From Anaerolineales bacterium (GTDB lineage Bacteria > Chloroflexota > Anaerolineae > Promineifilales > Promineifilaceae): a stretch of 14,249 nt of DNA. The notes below the pieces were generated by a model, which saw only the letters and a program-made list of their open reading frames with translations, searched no databases and was not told the DNA's origin. Shown one piece after another: positions 1 to 6,826 of this stretch. Position 1 is the stretch's first letter; each line of letters opens with the position of its first letter. The translations under genes and the position numbers were made by a program. The stretch covers positions 1 to 14,249 of the forward strand of contig JAGQGA010000067.1 of NCBI GenBank assembly GCA_020432595.1. The letters run 5' to 3'.

Positions 1-400
1 CAGTCTCTTTGCGATATTTGCTGCTGTATTTGAGCAGGGCGGCCTGGTTTTCAATTTTGCCCCCGGCAAAGGCGAGGGCCAGCTTCACGCCGCGCCCATC
101 GGCATAGGCGGCCAACTGCGCCCGGCGCGTCAGCACGGTGCCGGTTAGCCCGGCACTGTAGAGGGCGGCGTAGGGGGTGCCGCTGCTGCTGAGAAAGTGA
201 ATGGGGATGCCGTGTTCGGTGCAGGCGGCGATGGCATCAGCCGAAATGCTGACCCCTTTGCTGGCAATGGTGACGCTTTCGAGATGGAGCAGGGGGGCCT
301 GGGCGAGGGTTTCTTTTTGCTGGGTGACTTTCAGCCGGCCTTGGTATTTGCCAATGTGGCTGCCGAACTGGTCGGCGATGAGGTTTTGAATGATGGGCAT
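1..400 (-). CDS. cas1: Cas1 integrase, N-terminal part (cut by window edge)
   Basis: Cas1 is the metal-dependent DNA integrase that, with Cas2, inserts new spacers into a CRISPR array. The frame reads without a stop from ATG (398-400) to base 1, giving 133 residues. Recognisable Cas1 N-terminal features in order are DQFGSHIGKYQGRLKV (about residues 10-25), QAPLLHLESV, IASKGVSISADAIAAC, HGIPIHFLSSSGTPYAALYS and GTVLTRRAQL. These match the beta-sandwich N-domain and hinge of type I/III Cas1. The catalytic Glu/His/Asp residues lie in the missing C-terminal half, so activity cannot be judged. Start choice: AGGAG (minus strand, 401-405) lies 5 bases upstream. The gene is divergent from the interference operon; cas2 and perhaps cas4 would be expected off the left edge. 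GC-rich, like cas6 and unlike the interference operon. Confidence 0.93.
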   Translation of the reverse strand, partial: MPIIQNLIADQFGSHIGKYQGRLKVTQQKETLAQAPLLHLESVTIASKGVSISADAIAACTEHGIPIHFLSSSGTPYAALYSAGLTGTVLTRRAQLAAYADGRGVKLALAFAGGKIENQAALLKYSSKYRKET

Positions 401-419
401 GGGTTCTCCTTATAAGAAT

Positions 420-452
420 GGGACGCGGACGAACGCAGACGAACGCGGATAA
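420..452. repeat. Short imperfect tandem repeat (GACGAACGC unit)
   Basis: Just upstream of cas1, the element GACG(A/C)(A/G)CG recurs, with GACGAACGCA followed directly by GACGAACGCG. It lies in the 230-base non-coding region between divergent cas1 and the HTH gene. Similar degenerate ACGCGGA(T/C)GAACGC strings are, from memory, common intergenic repeats in some bacteria, but the function here is unknown. It could simply be low-complexity DNA. Confidence 0.4.
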
Positions 453-514
453 AGGGTGGCTGTTCGTGTGGTCTTTGGTCAATAGAACTTTGTGTATTTG
501 GGTATAGGGTAACA

Positions 515-524
515 AACGGCCGTT
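515..524. repeat. Dispersed decamer palindrome AACGGCCGTT (first of 13 copies)
   Basis: Exact copies start at 515, 811, 1127, 1703, 3034, 3652, 4045, 5701, 6944, 8515, 10215, 12673 and 14004. One-mismatch copies start at 4398 (final T to C) and 4504 (first A to T). Two exact copies are intergenic (515, 8515). The 11 coding copies use only two reading frames: eight read Thr-Ala-Val (ACG GCC GTT) and three read Asn-Gly-Arg (AAC GGC CGT). The element is its own reverse complement, so strand has no meaning. It occurs in CRISPR genes and in housekeeping-type genes alike, so it belongs to the genome rather than to one mobile segment. Confidence 0.95.
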
Positions 525-563
525 GTGAAAATGGAAAACGGGCAATTTTCGATCCAATTTTAG

Positions 564-586
564 TTTGTCGCCGTACTGGCGACAAA
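564..586 (+). promoter_or_regulatory. Perfect 9-bp hairpin in the leader of the HTH/DUF4258 pair
   Basis: TTTGTCGCC (564-572) and GGCGACAAA (578-586) are exact reverse complements around a 5-base loop. It sits 45 bases before the HTH start codon at 631. As DNA it could be an operator for the HTH protein; as RNA it could be a 5'-leader stem. No T-run follows, so a classical terminator is unlikely. I could not match it to a known riboswitch. Confidence 0.55.
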
Positions 587-595
587 GGCATGGCA

Positions 596-624
596 ACCTC
601 CAATTATCAAATTTTTATGGAGGT
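596..624 (+). promoter_or_regulatory. Hairpin that would sequester the HTH gene's ribosome binding site
   Basis: ACCTCCA (596-602) is the exact complement of TGGAGGT (618-624), which contains the GGAGG Shine-Dalgarno sequence of the gene starting at 631. The loop is 15 bases and A/T-rich. If the RNA folds, the ribosome site is hidden, suggesting translational control of the pair. The alternative is that the complement arises by chance near a strong Shine-Dalgarno sequence. Confidence 0.45.
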
Positions 625-630
625 GTTCCA

Positions 631-849
631 ATGTTCGGAAACAAAAAGGATAAAAAGCAGCGGCTCTCTTCGATTACTCAGCTAATCCGTGGGTCATTAA
701 ATGGCAAGTCTCTGCTGGAATTGGCAAATGATCTTAATGTGTCGCCAGGGACGATTACCAAAGATATGGGGGTTGTGGAAGAGACAACGGGTTTTATGTT
801 GTTTGAAGAAAACGGCCGTTATTACTGGAGTGAGTACAATGATAACTGA
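631..849 (+). CDS. Small helix-turn-helix protein, putative antitoxin/regulator
   Basis: A 72-residue protein beginning MFGNKKDKKQRL. Residues about 10-50 form a DeoR-like winged-helix N-terminus: a helix (SSITQLIRGSL), then SLLELANDLNVSPGTITKDM with the Leu/Ala/Val-Ser/Thr pattern of an HTH recognition segment. A short wing follows (FMLFEENGRYYW). The start at 631 is chosen because TGGAGGT (618-624) sits 6 bases upstream; the frame is open further left but without a ribosome site. Its stop overlaps the next gene's start by 11 bases, so the two are translationally coupled. By analogy with HTH-plus-small-partner pairs, I infer an autoregulating antitoxin or repressor; this is not proven. The Asn-Gly-Arg near its C-terminus is encoded by the AACGGCCGTT decamer at 811. 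Confidence 0.72.
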   Translation: MFGNKKDKKQRLSSITQLIRGSLNGKSLLELANDLNVSPGTITKDMGVVEETTGFMLFEENGRYYWSEYNDN

Positions 850-1138
850 ATTTGTTTTGACCGATCATGCCCGTAAACGGATGGCACAGCGAAATGTGTC
901 AGAAGTGGATATTTTGTTTATACTCCAGCACGGTCATGTAACGCACTGTGCTGGAACTATTATGGTGGCGTGTCGTCATAAAGATATACCTGAAGAACGG
1001 CTTATACTGGATCAATTTAGACGATTAGACGGAGTTTCTATCGTGATGAATCGGTTGGAACCGATTGTTATTACGGTTTGGCGTAATCGAAAGCGTGGAT
1101 CGCGGCATATTCGGCGCAAGCGCAAAAACGGCCGTTAA
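839..1138 (+). CDS. DUF4258-domain protein, putative toxin
   Basis: A 99-residue protein starting MITEFVLTDHARKRMAQRNVSE. The pattern L(T/S)xHAxxRMxQRxvse followed by a strand-rich middle (GTIMVACRH, RLILDQFRR, SIVMNRLEPIVITVWRN) is that of the DUF4258 family, small proteins with a presumed RelE/BrnT-like fold found in toxin-antitoxin-like pairs. The C-terminal 18 residues are strongly basic (RNRKRGSRHIRRKRKNGR), suiting RNA or DNA contact. ATG at 839 overlaps the HTH gene by 11 bases. The frame is open upstream to about 701, but that segment overlaps the HTH gene. The stop codon TAA is formed by the end of a decamer copy (1127-1136) plus the next bases. Toxicity is inferred from family and arrangement only. 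Confidence 0.7.
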   Translation: MITEFVLTDHARKRMAQRNVSEVDILFILQHGHVTHCAGTIMVACRHKDIPEERLILDQFRRLDGVSIVMNRLEPIVITVWRNRKRGSRHIRRKRKNGR

Positions 1139-1289
1139 TTTCCGTGCGGATTTTCTTGGGGATGTTTTGAACAAGGCGGAGTTTGCCAAAACACTCCCAA
1201 AGACAGCAAACATTATCAATTTTGCCAAGTGGTGCAAAAATTTCCATTTTGGGGCAGTGGGTATGCTACAGTGTCAGTTGAGGTGAAAA

Positions 1290-2339
1290 ATGAGTCATGC
1301 GCTAACACGTTTACAAACAATTCGCTTATCAGAACGAAAATGGCTAGAACGTGCCTGGTCTGATCAAGAATTAGCTGACGAATTAGGCATTGTACGGCAA
1401 ACGGTTCATCGTAACCGGATGCTTTTGATGGAGTTAGAAGAAGATGAAACCATTTTCATCGAGGTTGAACATGGTCGTTACAAGCTCGATCCCAAGAAAT
1501 ATTTACCAAACTTAAAACTTAACCGGGCAACGGCAACCATTGCCTACACATTAGCCAAACGGTTGGCACGGCAATTGCCAGAGCCAGATTCGCATACATT
1601 GTCATTGCTCAAGGATTTGGCATTCGTCTTGCACCAACCGCTCATGGATCGGCTACTGCGAACAACGCAAGTGCTGAGTCTTGCTGGGGAGAGGAAGGAT
1701 AAAACGGCCGTTTTTGAAAAAATTGTTGACTGCTGGCTTAACGAGTATGTTGTTTCCATTAAATATCGCAGTCCTCAAGCTAAACAACCAATCATTCATC
1801 GCGTCCATCCTTATCTAATTGAACCTTCACCCTGGAACGAAAGCCTCTACCTCATTGGGAAAAGCGAAAAGATGGGAAAAATAACAGCTTTCAAACTCAG
1901 CCGCATTGAAGCAGCCGCAGATACTACCCAGCCCGTTGAGTATCCCGAGGATTTTAATGAAGAAGAACTTCTGCAACTGGCCTGGGGCATTTGGCAAGGA
2001 GAGTCAGCCGAAACAGTTAAACTTCGCTTCAAGTATGGTATGGCTACCCATCGTCTGCAAGAAACAAAATGGCACCCCACAGAAAAAGTTGAGCCATGCA
2101 GCAATGGCGACCTCATTTGGTCAGCCGAAATTGCTGACTGGCAAGAAATGCTGCCCTGGATTCGTGGCTGGGGTGCAGATTGCGAAGTGCTTGAGCCTGT
2201 GACACTACGCCGCTCCTTAGAGCGTGAAGTTATGCAAATGGCTAAAACCTATCAAATTCAACTGCACAAACCTGATGCCAATGAAGACGAAGGTGATTAC
2301 GACGATCAATGGGCAGCAGCGTTGTTTAGGAAGCAATGA
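1290..2339 (+). CDS. WYL-domain transcriptional regulator heading the cas operon
   Basis: A 349-residue protein. The N-terminal winged HTH lies at about residues 8-62 (recognition region SDQELADELGIVRQTVHRN, 24-42). Then comes a helical linker and a WYL-type SH3-like beta-barrel at about 154-210 (VVSIKYRS, HRVHPYLIEPSPWNESLYLIGKS, ITAFKLSRIEAA), followed by a C-terminal WCX-like alpha/beta domain (TVKLRFKYG ... WIRGWGADCEVLEP). WYL proteins are ligand-sensing regulators that often control CRISPR and other defence genes, so control of this operon is inferred. Start: GAGGTG (1280-1285) lies 4 bases before ATG. The upstream 151 bases (1139-1289) are non-coding; I see a weak inverted repeat GGAGT/ACTCC (1178-1197) and a TATGCT hexamer (1262-1267) but no convincing promoter. 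Its stop overlaps cas3 in an ATGA junction. Confidence 0.85.
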   Translation: MSHALTRLQTIRLSERKWLERAWSDQELADELGIVRQTVHRNRMLLMELEEDETIFIEVEHGRYKLDPKKYLPNLKLNRATATIAYTLAKRLARQLPEPDSHTLSLLKDLAFVLHQPLMDRLLRTTQVLSLAGERKDKTAVFEKIVDCWLNEYVVSIKYRSPQAKQPIIHRVHPYLIEPSPWNESLYLIGKSEKMGKITAFKLSRIEAAADTTQPVEYPEDFNEEELLQLAWGIWQGESAETVKLRFKYGMATHRLQETKWHPTEKVEPCSNGDLIWSAEIADWQEMLPWIRGWGADCEVLEPVTLRRSLEREVMQMAKTYQIQLHKPDANEDEGDYDDQWAAALFRKQ

Positions 2340-4801
2340 TGGAACTTTACGATTATCAAAAAGAATTGGCACGGTGCATTAGGCAAGGCAAAAATATTAT
2401 TCTGCAAGCACCAACGGGAGCGGGAAAAACGATGGCAGCACTCTGGCCCTTTTTACAAAATTGGGCAGCCAATGGACAAATGACCCCGCGTAAATGCGTT
2501 TATGCCGTGCCGATGCGCGTCTTAGCCAATCAATTTAATGCCGAATACAACAAAATCGTTTACGAAAAGATGTTGATCGCTTCACCACCAACTATTAAGC
2601 GGCAAACAGGTGAATATAAAGAAGACCCTGAATTTTGCGCTGACATGACCTTTGCCACGATTGATCAGGTGCTGAGTAGTTGGCTCATGTCACCCTATAG
2701 CTTGCCCAAACGATTGGGCAATTTGAATGCAGGGGCGTTGGTAGGTAGTTATCTGGTTTTTGATGAGTTCCATCTGTTTGACCCTGATTCGACACTGCCG
2801 ACGACGTTGCACATGTTGAAAACGCTAAAGGATGTTAGCCCTTTTGTTTTGATGACGGCGACGTTTTCCAAAGAGATGCTGGAGAAGTTGGCTGGTCATC
2901 TTAACGCTGTACCTTTTCTTTTGACAGATGAGATGCTCGAAAAGATTCCGGCGCAAAAGAAGGAACGGCGTTACATCACGATGGCCTTGCCGCTCACTTA
3001 TAAAGATGAAGGCAAGCAGGTTCAGGCAGAGGAAACGGCCGTTTCCCACATCCTCCAAGCCCATCAAACCCGCACCCTCGTCGTCTGCAACCAAGTCGAA
3101 CGCGCCCAAGCCGTTTACCGCGCTTTGTGTGCAGCGAAACCTGCTGGCGTGATCGTTTGTTTATTGCACAGCCGTTTCCTGCAAGCAGATCGACAAGAGG
3201 TTGAAGCGATGATTCGCCAAGAATTCCACAAAGATAAAAAGCAACACACCATCGCCAGCCTGATTCTGGTGGCAACCCAAGTCGTGGAGGTCGGCTTAGA
3301 CATGAGTTGTGCTGTTCTGCATACAGAACTAGCCCCAGCAGCTTCTATTTTGCAAAGGGCGGGTCGTTGCGCTCGGTATGAGGGGGAAGTGGGGCAGGTA
3401 TATGTTTACCCTTTGGTCGATGATGGCTATGCTCCTTATCATGGCAAATTGGCGCGGCAGCAAGCCGACTTGGGTTGGGCGTGGCTACAAGACAACCAGA
3501 GCCGCCATCTCACTTTTGCAGATGAACAAGCTCTGATTAATCATGCCCATACAGCCAGCGACAATCTCATTCTCAAGGCTGTGTTTGAGACGGAGTTTGC
3601 GTGGAAATCACAGATTCAGGCGGCTTGGCGAGGCGAGAAGAATCGAGGGGAAACGGCCGTTCTCATTCGCAACATCCAATCCATCTCCGTCGTCATCCAC
3701 CCCGACCCCGACCAATTAATGGGCGCACCCTTCAAAGCCGATAGCTTTTCCCTGCATCCTGGCACTTTACAGGGTAAGTTTAAGGAATGGCGAGAAGCTA
3801 ATGATACCCGCGATCCTGATTTTGATGCTGGGCATCTGGATTGGTTGGTAAAAAAGTTGGTTGAAGATGAGGATGACGAAGATATGCAAGGGAATCGCCC
3901 TATTCGCTATGGCTTCAAAAAGTTATCTTCTAAGTATGAGCTTCATGCCCCTTTGCTGGCACTGAACCCCGCTTTGGTTGGGTATTCAAAGGAGTTGGGG
4001 CTAACGCTGTATCCCGGTGAGTCTTATCAATGTGCTGTGCCGCAAACGGCCGTTGCCCAGCACCACACCGCCTATCGTTACCAATTAGAAAGCTACCTTC
4101 GCCACATCGAACTTGTCCATCGCGCTTTTGTCAACGATTCTTTGCCCCTCTTCCAGGCGGCGGCCAATCGGCTAGAAGCCGCTTATGGCTGGCAAACTGG
4201 CATCATCACTGAGATGGCGCATCTGGTGATGGCGGTGCATGATGTAGGTAAGCTAAGTGTAGGCTGGCAAACTTGGGCGCATGAGTGGCAAGCAGCCATT
4301 GGCAAGAAAATTACTGAGGTCAATTATGCAGCGGCTCATACGGATTATGATCCCACCAATAGTGAACATCAGCAGAAGAACCAAAAGATGCGGGGTAAAC
4401 GGCCGTCGCACGCCGTTGAAAGTGCCTTAGCCGCGTTACCTATTTTGCAATCCCTTGTCGCCTTTGATATGCCTACTTATCAACCATTGCTGCGGGCGGC
4501 ATTTACGGCCGTTGCCCGCCACCACGCTCCCTTTTCTTCTCAGCCCGACAGCTACAAACTAGTCAATTACCATTCTCAACACATCGCCAATACGTTACAA
4601 TTATTGCCCGATCGTGTACAGGCTCAATGTCAAAGTGCTGAGGTTCAGGCTACAACCAATGTCAAACAATTGCCATCAGACTTTATTGACCGCTATTTCC
4701 TAATCAATCCATGTAACAACGCTGATGTTTGTTGTTATATGCTCCTCGTTCGCGCTTTACGCACAGCTGATCAAACAGGAACCAGTTTAGGTAGCCATTA
4801 A
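2336..4801 (+). CDS. cas3: Cas3 helicase-nuclease with C-terminal HD domain
   Basis: Cas3 is recruited by target-bound Cascade, translocates along DNA with ATP, and cuts single strands with its HD nuclease. In this 821-residue protein the superfamily 2 helicase comes first: Walker A PTGAGKT (26-32), DEFH box (143-146), TAT motif III (174-176), QVVEVGLD (315-322) and AGRCAR motif VI (342-347). The HD phosphohydrolase is C-terminal: HIELVH at about 590, HDVGK (H635, D636), H692 in RPSHAVES, and H729-H730 in ARHHAPF. Most Cas3 proteins have HD first, so this is the reverse order, as in some I-A-like and I-G systems. An acidic run (EDEDDED) sits near 510. Start by ATGA overlap with the WYL gene. 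Four decamer copies (3034, 3652, 4045 and variant 4504) encode TAV; variant 4398 lies in a third frame. All motifs look intact. Confidence 0.95.
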   Translation: MMELYDYQKELARCIRQGKNIILQAPTGAGKTMAALWPFLQNWAANGQMTPRKCVYAVPMRVLANQFNAEYNKIVYEKMLIASPPTIKRQTGEYKEDPEFCADMTFATIDQVLSSWLMSPYSLPKRLGNLNAGALVGSYLVFDEFHLFDPDSTLPTTLHMLKTLKDVSPFVLMTATFSKEMLEKLAGHLNAVPFLLTDEMLEKIPAQKKERRYITMALPLTYKDEGKQVQAEETAVSHILQAHQTRTLVVCNQVERAQAVYRALCAAKPAGVIVCLLHSRFLQADRQEVEAMIRQEFHKDKKQHTIASLILVATQVVEVGLDMSCAVLHTELAPAASILQRAGRCARYEGEVGQVYVYPLVDDGYAPYHGKLARQQADLGWAWLQDNQSRHLTFADEQALINHAHTASDNLILKAVFETEFAWKSQIQAAWRGEKNRGETAVLIRNIQSISVVIHPDPDQLMGAPFKADSFSLHPGTLQGKFKEWREANDTRDPDFDAGHLDWLVKKLVEDEDDEDMQGNRPIRYGFKKLSSKYELHAPLLALNPALVGYSKELGLTLYPGESYQCAVPQTAVAQHHTAYRYQLESYLRHIELVHRAFVNDSLPLFQAAANRLEAAYGWQTGIITEMAHLVMAVHDVGKLSVGWQTWAHEWQAAIGKKITEVNYAAAHTDYDPTNSEHQQKNQKMRGKRPSHAVESALAALPILQSLVAFDMPTYQPLLRAAFTAVARHHAPFSSQPDSYKLVNYHSQHIANTLQLLPDRVQAQCQSAEVQATTNVKQLPSDFIDRYFLINPCNNADVCCYMLLVRALRTADQTGTSLGSH

Positions 4802-4813
4802 GTGAGGAAATCC

Positions 4814-6631
4814 ATGCCTTATTACATAGACAAAACAACAAGCACATTTGCCGACGAACTATTAGCCGCCGGTTTCATTCGTTTGTTGGAACAGTTACTA
4901 GACCAACAGGGTCAAGCACCTGACATCATGCAAATAGATCACGGGCATTATTACGAAATTCAAACTGGCGCAACGTTGGATTTAGAGCGGGTGAAAACAA
5001 CAACCACACCTTTTCCTCTAGCGCCCATCATTCGCACCCTCAAAAACGCCAAAAGTTTGCCCGACCTGCCCGAACATCGTGCCTATGTCATTGATTATGA
5101 CCAGGAGCGTGACCAACGGGGTGCTTTCTTAACCGCCTTCAAAGGGTTGGAGAAAACGGCCAAAAAAGCCTACATCATTGGCGATGATGCCAACTTCCCC
5201 TTTGACCTGATGCCACCACCACCCCATGAACATTGGGATATTTTTCGGCTGCTTAATCCTGCTGCCCTCATTGGTTATAACAGCCTCATGACCCAATGGC
5301 TGGAAATTGGTGACGCTGGCAAAACCGGTGCTATTTGCTGCTTATTGTGCGAGCTATTCAGCCAAACGCCCAACGATCTAGCCGCTTGCGTCGAGGAAAG
5401 CTGGAAGCCGCTTGCCAAAGCGACCAACTGGAAGACGGATACCAGTGCCAGTCAATTTTTCAATCCGCCCCAGGGCAAAGGAATTAACAAACCTTTGCCC
5501 AACGGCGTTGGCTTAAGCAATTTGAGTAGTTTTTGGCTGTTGGAATGGCTCAAGATGATTGGCTTTTACCAAATCGCCTTCACGCGCACGCTGCAAGGTG
5601 TGAATGACCGCAAAACCTATGTGCCAGTCGTAGGCCGCGCTGATTGGACAACTCGACAGAAAGTACAGACTATTTTTGAAAAACGGATGCGCTTTGCGGA
5701 AACGGCCGTTCTCTCCGACATCCTTACCATCATCCGTTACACAACCGCCTTGGTAGAAAGAGTAGCGACCGCACAGCGGAACACAGCCAGTGAGCAAGAA
5801 CAAGCATTCTTAGCATTGTTAGGCGAAATGCCACGACCAGCCGACTTCATACGCGGCTTCCACACCGTCTTCTACAAAGATTTAGGTAACGCCGTCACCA
5901 CCATGAACATCGCCTTCCTCAACCTGCCTGGTTGGATAGAAATACGCCAGCCCGAGGACATCGCCACCTTCCAAGCCATTCTCGCCGAACACGAAAACAT
6001 CGTGCGCCAATTCGCCGAAAACAAAGGTGAAGAACTCACCTTGCTCACCTACTACCGTGACTTTATCGTTGCCGACAACCTCGATCCCTTTTTTGAATTC
6101 ACCACTGCCTACAGCAGTTGGTTAATCAGCCAGGGAGACAAATCTCGTTTCCCCCCGCGCAAATTTACAACCCACAATTTAAGGAGGCTGCTTGTGAGCA
6201 ATCAATCAAATCTCAGTGAAATTCTCGATGCCCCCGGCTTTGTCAACATCGCCTACGCAATTCGGCAAAGCACCGTGACCGCCCAATATCGCAAGACCCA
6301 AGGCGACCGTCGTTACGACATACGCTATGGCCTCGGACGCGACTTAGTGCGGCAATCCCAATATCCAGACGAATTCCTCGCCTCTCTCAGCGATTTTCTG
6401 CACAAATACAATGCCGAAAATGCCCAGGTGATGGAAACACGCCCTGCTCCTTATCGGCGCAGCGTACAAACCAGCGACATTCAAGACATTGTGCAACTCA
6501 TTGACAAACATGGCTCTGACCTCATTGCCAAGTTGTTAGTGGCTTATGGCTATGCCCGCGAATCGCGCACACCCCTTGAAATCGAAGAAGAGGAAACTAC
6601 TGATGAAACGACGACCAGTGAATTCCAGTAA
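4814..6631 (+). CDS. cas8: Cas8-like large subunit of Cascade
   Basis: A 605-residue protein placed between cas3 and cas7, which is the usual position of the Cascade large subunit responsible for PAM recognition and Cas3 recruitment. No GGDD palm motif and no HD motif are visible, so it is not Cas10d. Features seen: a cysteine cluster CCLLC near residues 175-179, a motif FFNPPQGKGIN near 213, SFWLLEWLK just after, and a C-terminal helical segment (461-605) resembling a Cas11 small subunit. Start: ATG 4814 is preferred because GAGG (4804-4807) lies 6 bases upstream; a GTG at 4802 has no ribosome site. An internal ribosome site and GTG lie at 6181-6196. The 3' end overlaps the KTSC gene by 29 bases and encodes an acidic tail (EIEEEETTDE). 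The Cas8 subfamily is not recognised with confidence. Confidence 0.82.
   Translation: MPYYIDKTTSTFADELLAAGFIRLLEQLLDQQGQAPDIMQIDHGHYYEIQTGATLDLERVKTTTTPFPLAPIIRTLKNAKSLPDLPEHRAYVIDYDQERDQRGAFLTAFKGLEKTAKKAYIIGDDANFPFDLMPPPPHEHWDIFRLLNPAALIGYNSLMTQWLEIGDAGKTGAICCLLCELFSQTPNDLAACVEESWKPLAKATNWKTDTSASQFFNPPQGKGINKPLPNGVGLSNLSSFWLLEWLKMIGFYQIAFTRTLQGVNDRKTYVPVVGRADWTTRQKVQTIFEKRMRFAETAVLSDILTIIRYTTALVERVATAQRNTASEQEQAFLALLGEMPRPADFIRGFHTVFYKDLGNAVTTMNIAFLNLPGWIEIRQPEDIATFQAILAEHENIVRQFAENKGEELTLLTYYRDFIVADNLDPFFEFTTAYSSWLISQGDKSRFPPRKFTTHNLRRLLVSNQSNLSEILDAPGFVNIAYAIRQSTVTAQYRKTQGDRRYDIRYGLGRDLVRQSQYPDEFLASLSDFLHKYNAENAQVMETRPAPYRRSVQTSDIQDIVQLIDKHGSDLIAKLLVAYGYARESRTPLEIEEEETTDETTTSEFQ
6181..6196 (+). 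promoter_or_regulatory. Internal ribosome binding site and GTG start within cas8
   Basis: AAGGAGG (6181-6187) is a full Shine-Dalgarno match, followed by a 6-base spacer (CTGCTT) and GTG (6194-6196) in the cas8 frame. The site forces two consecutive AGG arginine codons into cas8, whereas its other arginines are mostly CGN. This suggests selection for the ribosome site rather than for the Arg-Arg it encodes. Confidence 0.8.
6194..6631 (+). CDS. cas11: Predicted Cas11 small subunit, internally translated from cas8
   Basis: Starting at the internal GTG, this in-frame product has 145 residues (MSNQSNLSEIL...) and equals cas8 residues 461-605. Its composition is mostly helical: an N-terminal helix with IAYAIRQSTVTAQY, a basic middle (RKTQGDRRYDIRYGLG), a helix DEFLASLSDFLHKYNAEN, then SDIQDIVQLIDKHGSDLIAKLLVAYGYA, and an acidic tail. 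Small subunits (Cas11) line the Cascade belly and stabilise the R-loop. No separate small-subunit gene exists in this operon. Internal translation of Cas11 from the large-subunit gene is established for types I-B, I-C and I-D, so the same is inferred here from the strong ribosome site. Not demonstrated for this family as far as I know. Confidence 0.7.
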   Translation: MSNQSNLSEILDAPGFVNIAYAIRQSTVTAQYRKTQGDRRYDIRYGLGRDLVRQSQYPDEFLASLSDFLHKYNAENAQVMETRPAPYRRSVQTSDIQDIVQLIDKHGSDLIAKLLVAYGYARESRTPLEIEEEETTDETTTSEFQ

Positions 6632-6815
6632 TCTCGCCTCGGTTGGTTATGATCCAACCAGCCAGATTTTAGAAATCGAGTTCAACACAGGCACGATCTA
6701 TCAATATTTTGACGTGCCGCAAAGCGAACATATTGCCCTGTTGGGAGCCAGCTCTCATGGCAGCTATTTTTATCACCATATTCGTGATAGCTATCGTTAT
6801 CAACGAATCCATTAA
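6603..6815 (+). CDS. KTSC-domain protein within the Cascade operon
   Basis: A 70-residue protein, MKRRPVNSSNLASVGYD..., consisting of one KTSC domain: S-N-L-x-S-V-G-Y-D, then ILEIEFNTGTIYQYFDVP (strands with the G-x-x-Y-x-Y-x-x-V-P signature), and a C-terminal helix LLGASSHGSYFYHHIRDSYRYQRI. KTSC domains are small, of unknown biochemical role, named after one found at the end of some lysyl-tRNA synthetases, and occur alone in many bacteria and phages. The gene starts inside the end of cas8 (29-base overlap) and ends 11 bases before cas7, so it is co-transcribed with and probably translationally coupled to the Cascade genes. Only a weak AGAGGA-like ribosome site precedes it. It could be an accessory Cascade component or a passenger. 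Confidence 0.82.
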   Translation: MKRRPVNSSNLASVGYDPTSQILEIEFNTGTIYQYFDVPQSEHIALLGASSHGSYFYHHIRDSYRYQRIH

Positions 6816-6826
6816 GAGGTTTTACC

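Noticed and set aside
1065..1286. 73-codon plus-strand frame between the DUF4258 and WYL genes
   Set aside because: It overlaps DUF4258 out of frame, lacks a ribosome site and shows no family features.
4802..4813. GTG 4802 as cas8 start
   Set aside because: No ribosome site precedes it, whereas ATG 4814 has GAGG at correct spacing.
4814..6631. Large subunit as Cas10d of type I-D
   Set aside because: No HD or palm-domain motif is visible, and the HD nuclease is present in Cas3 instead.
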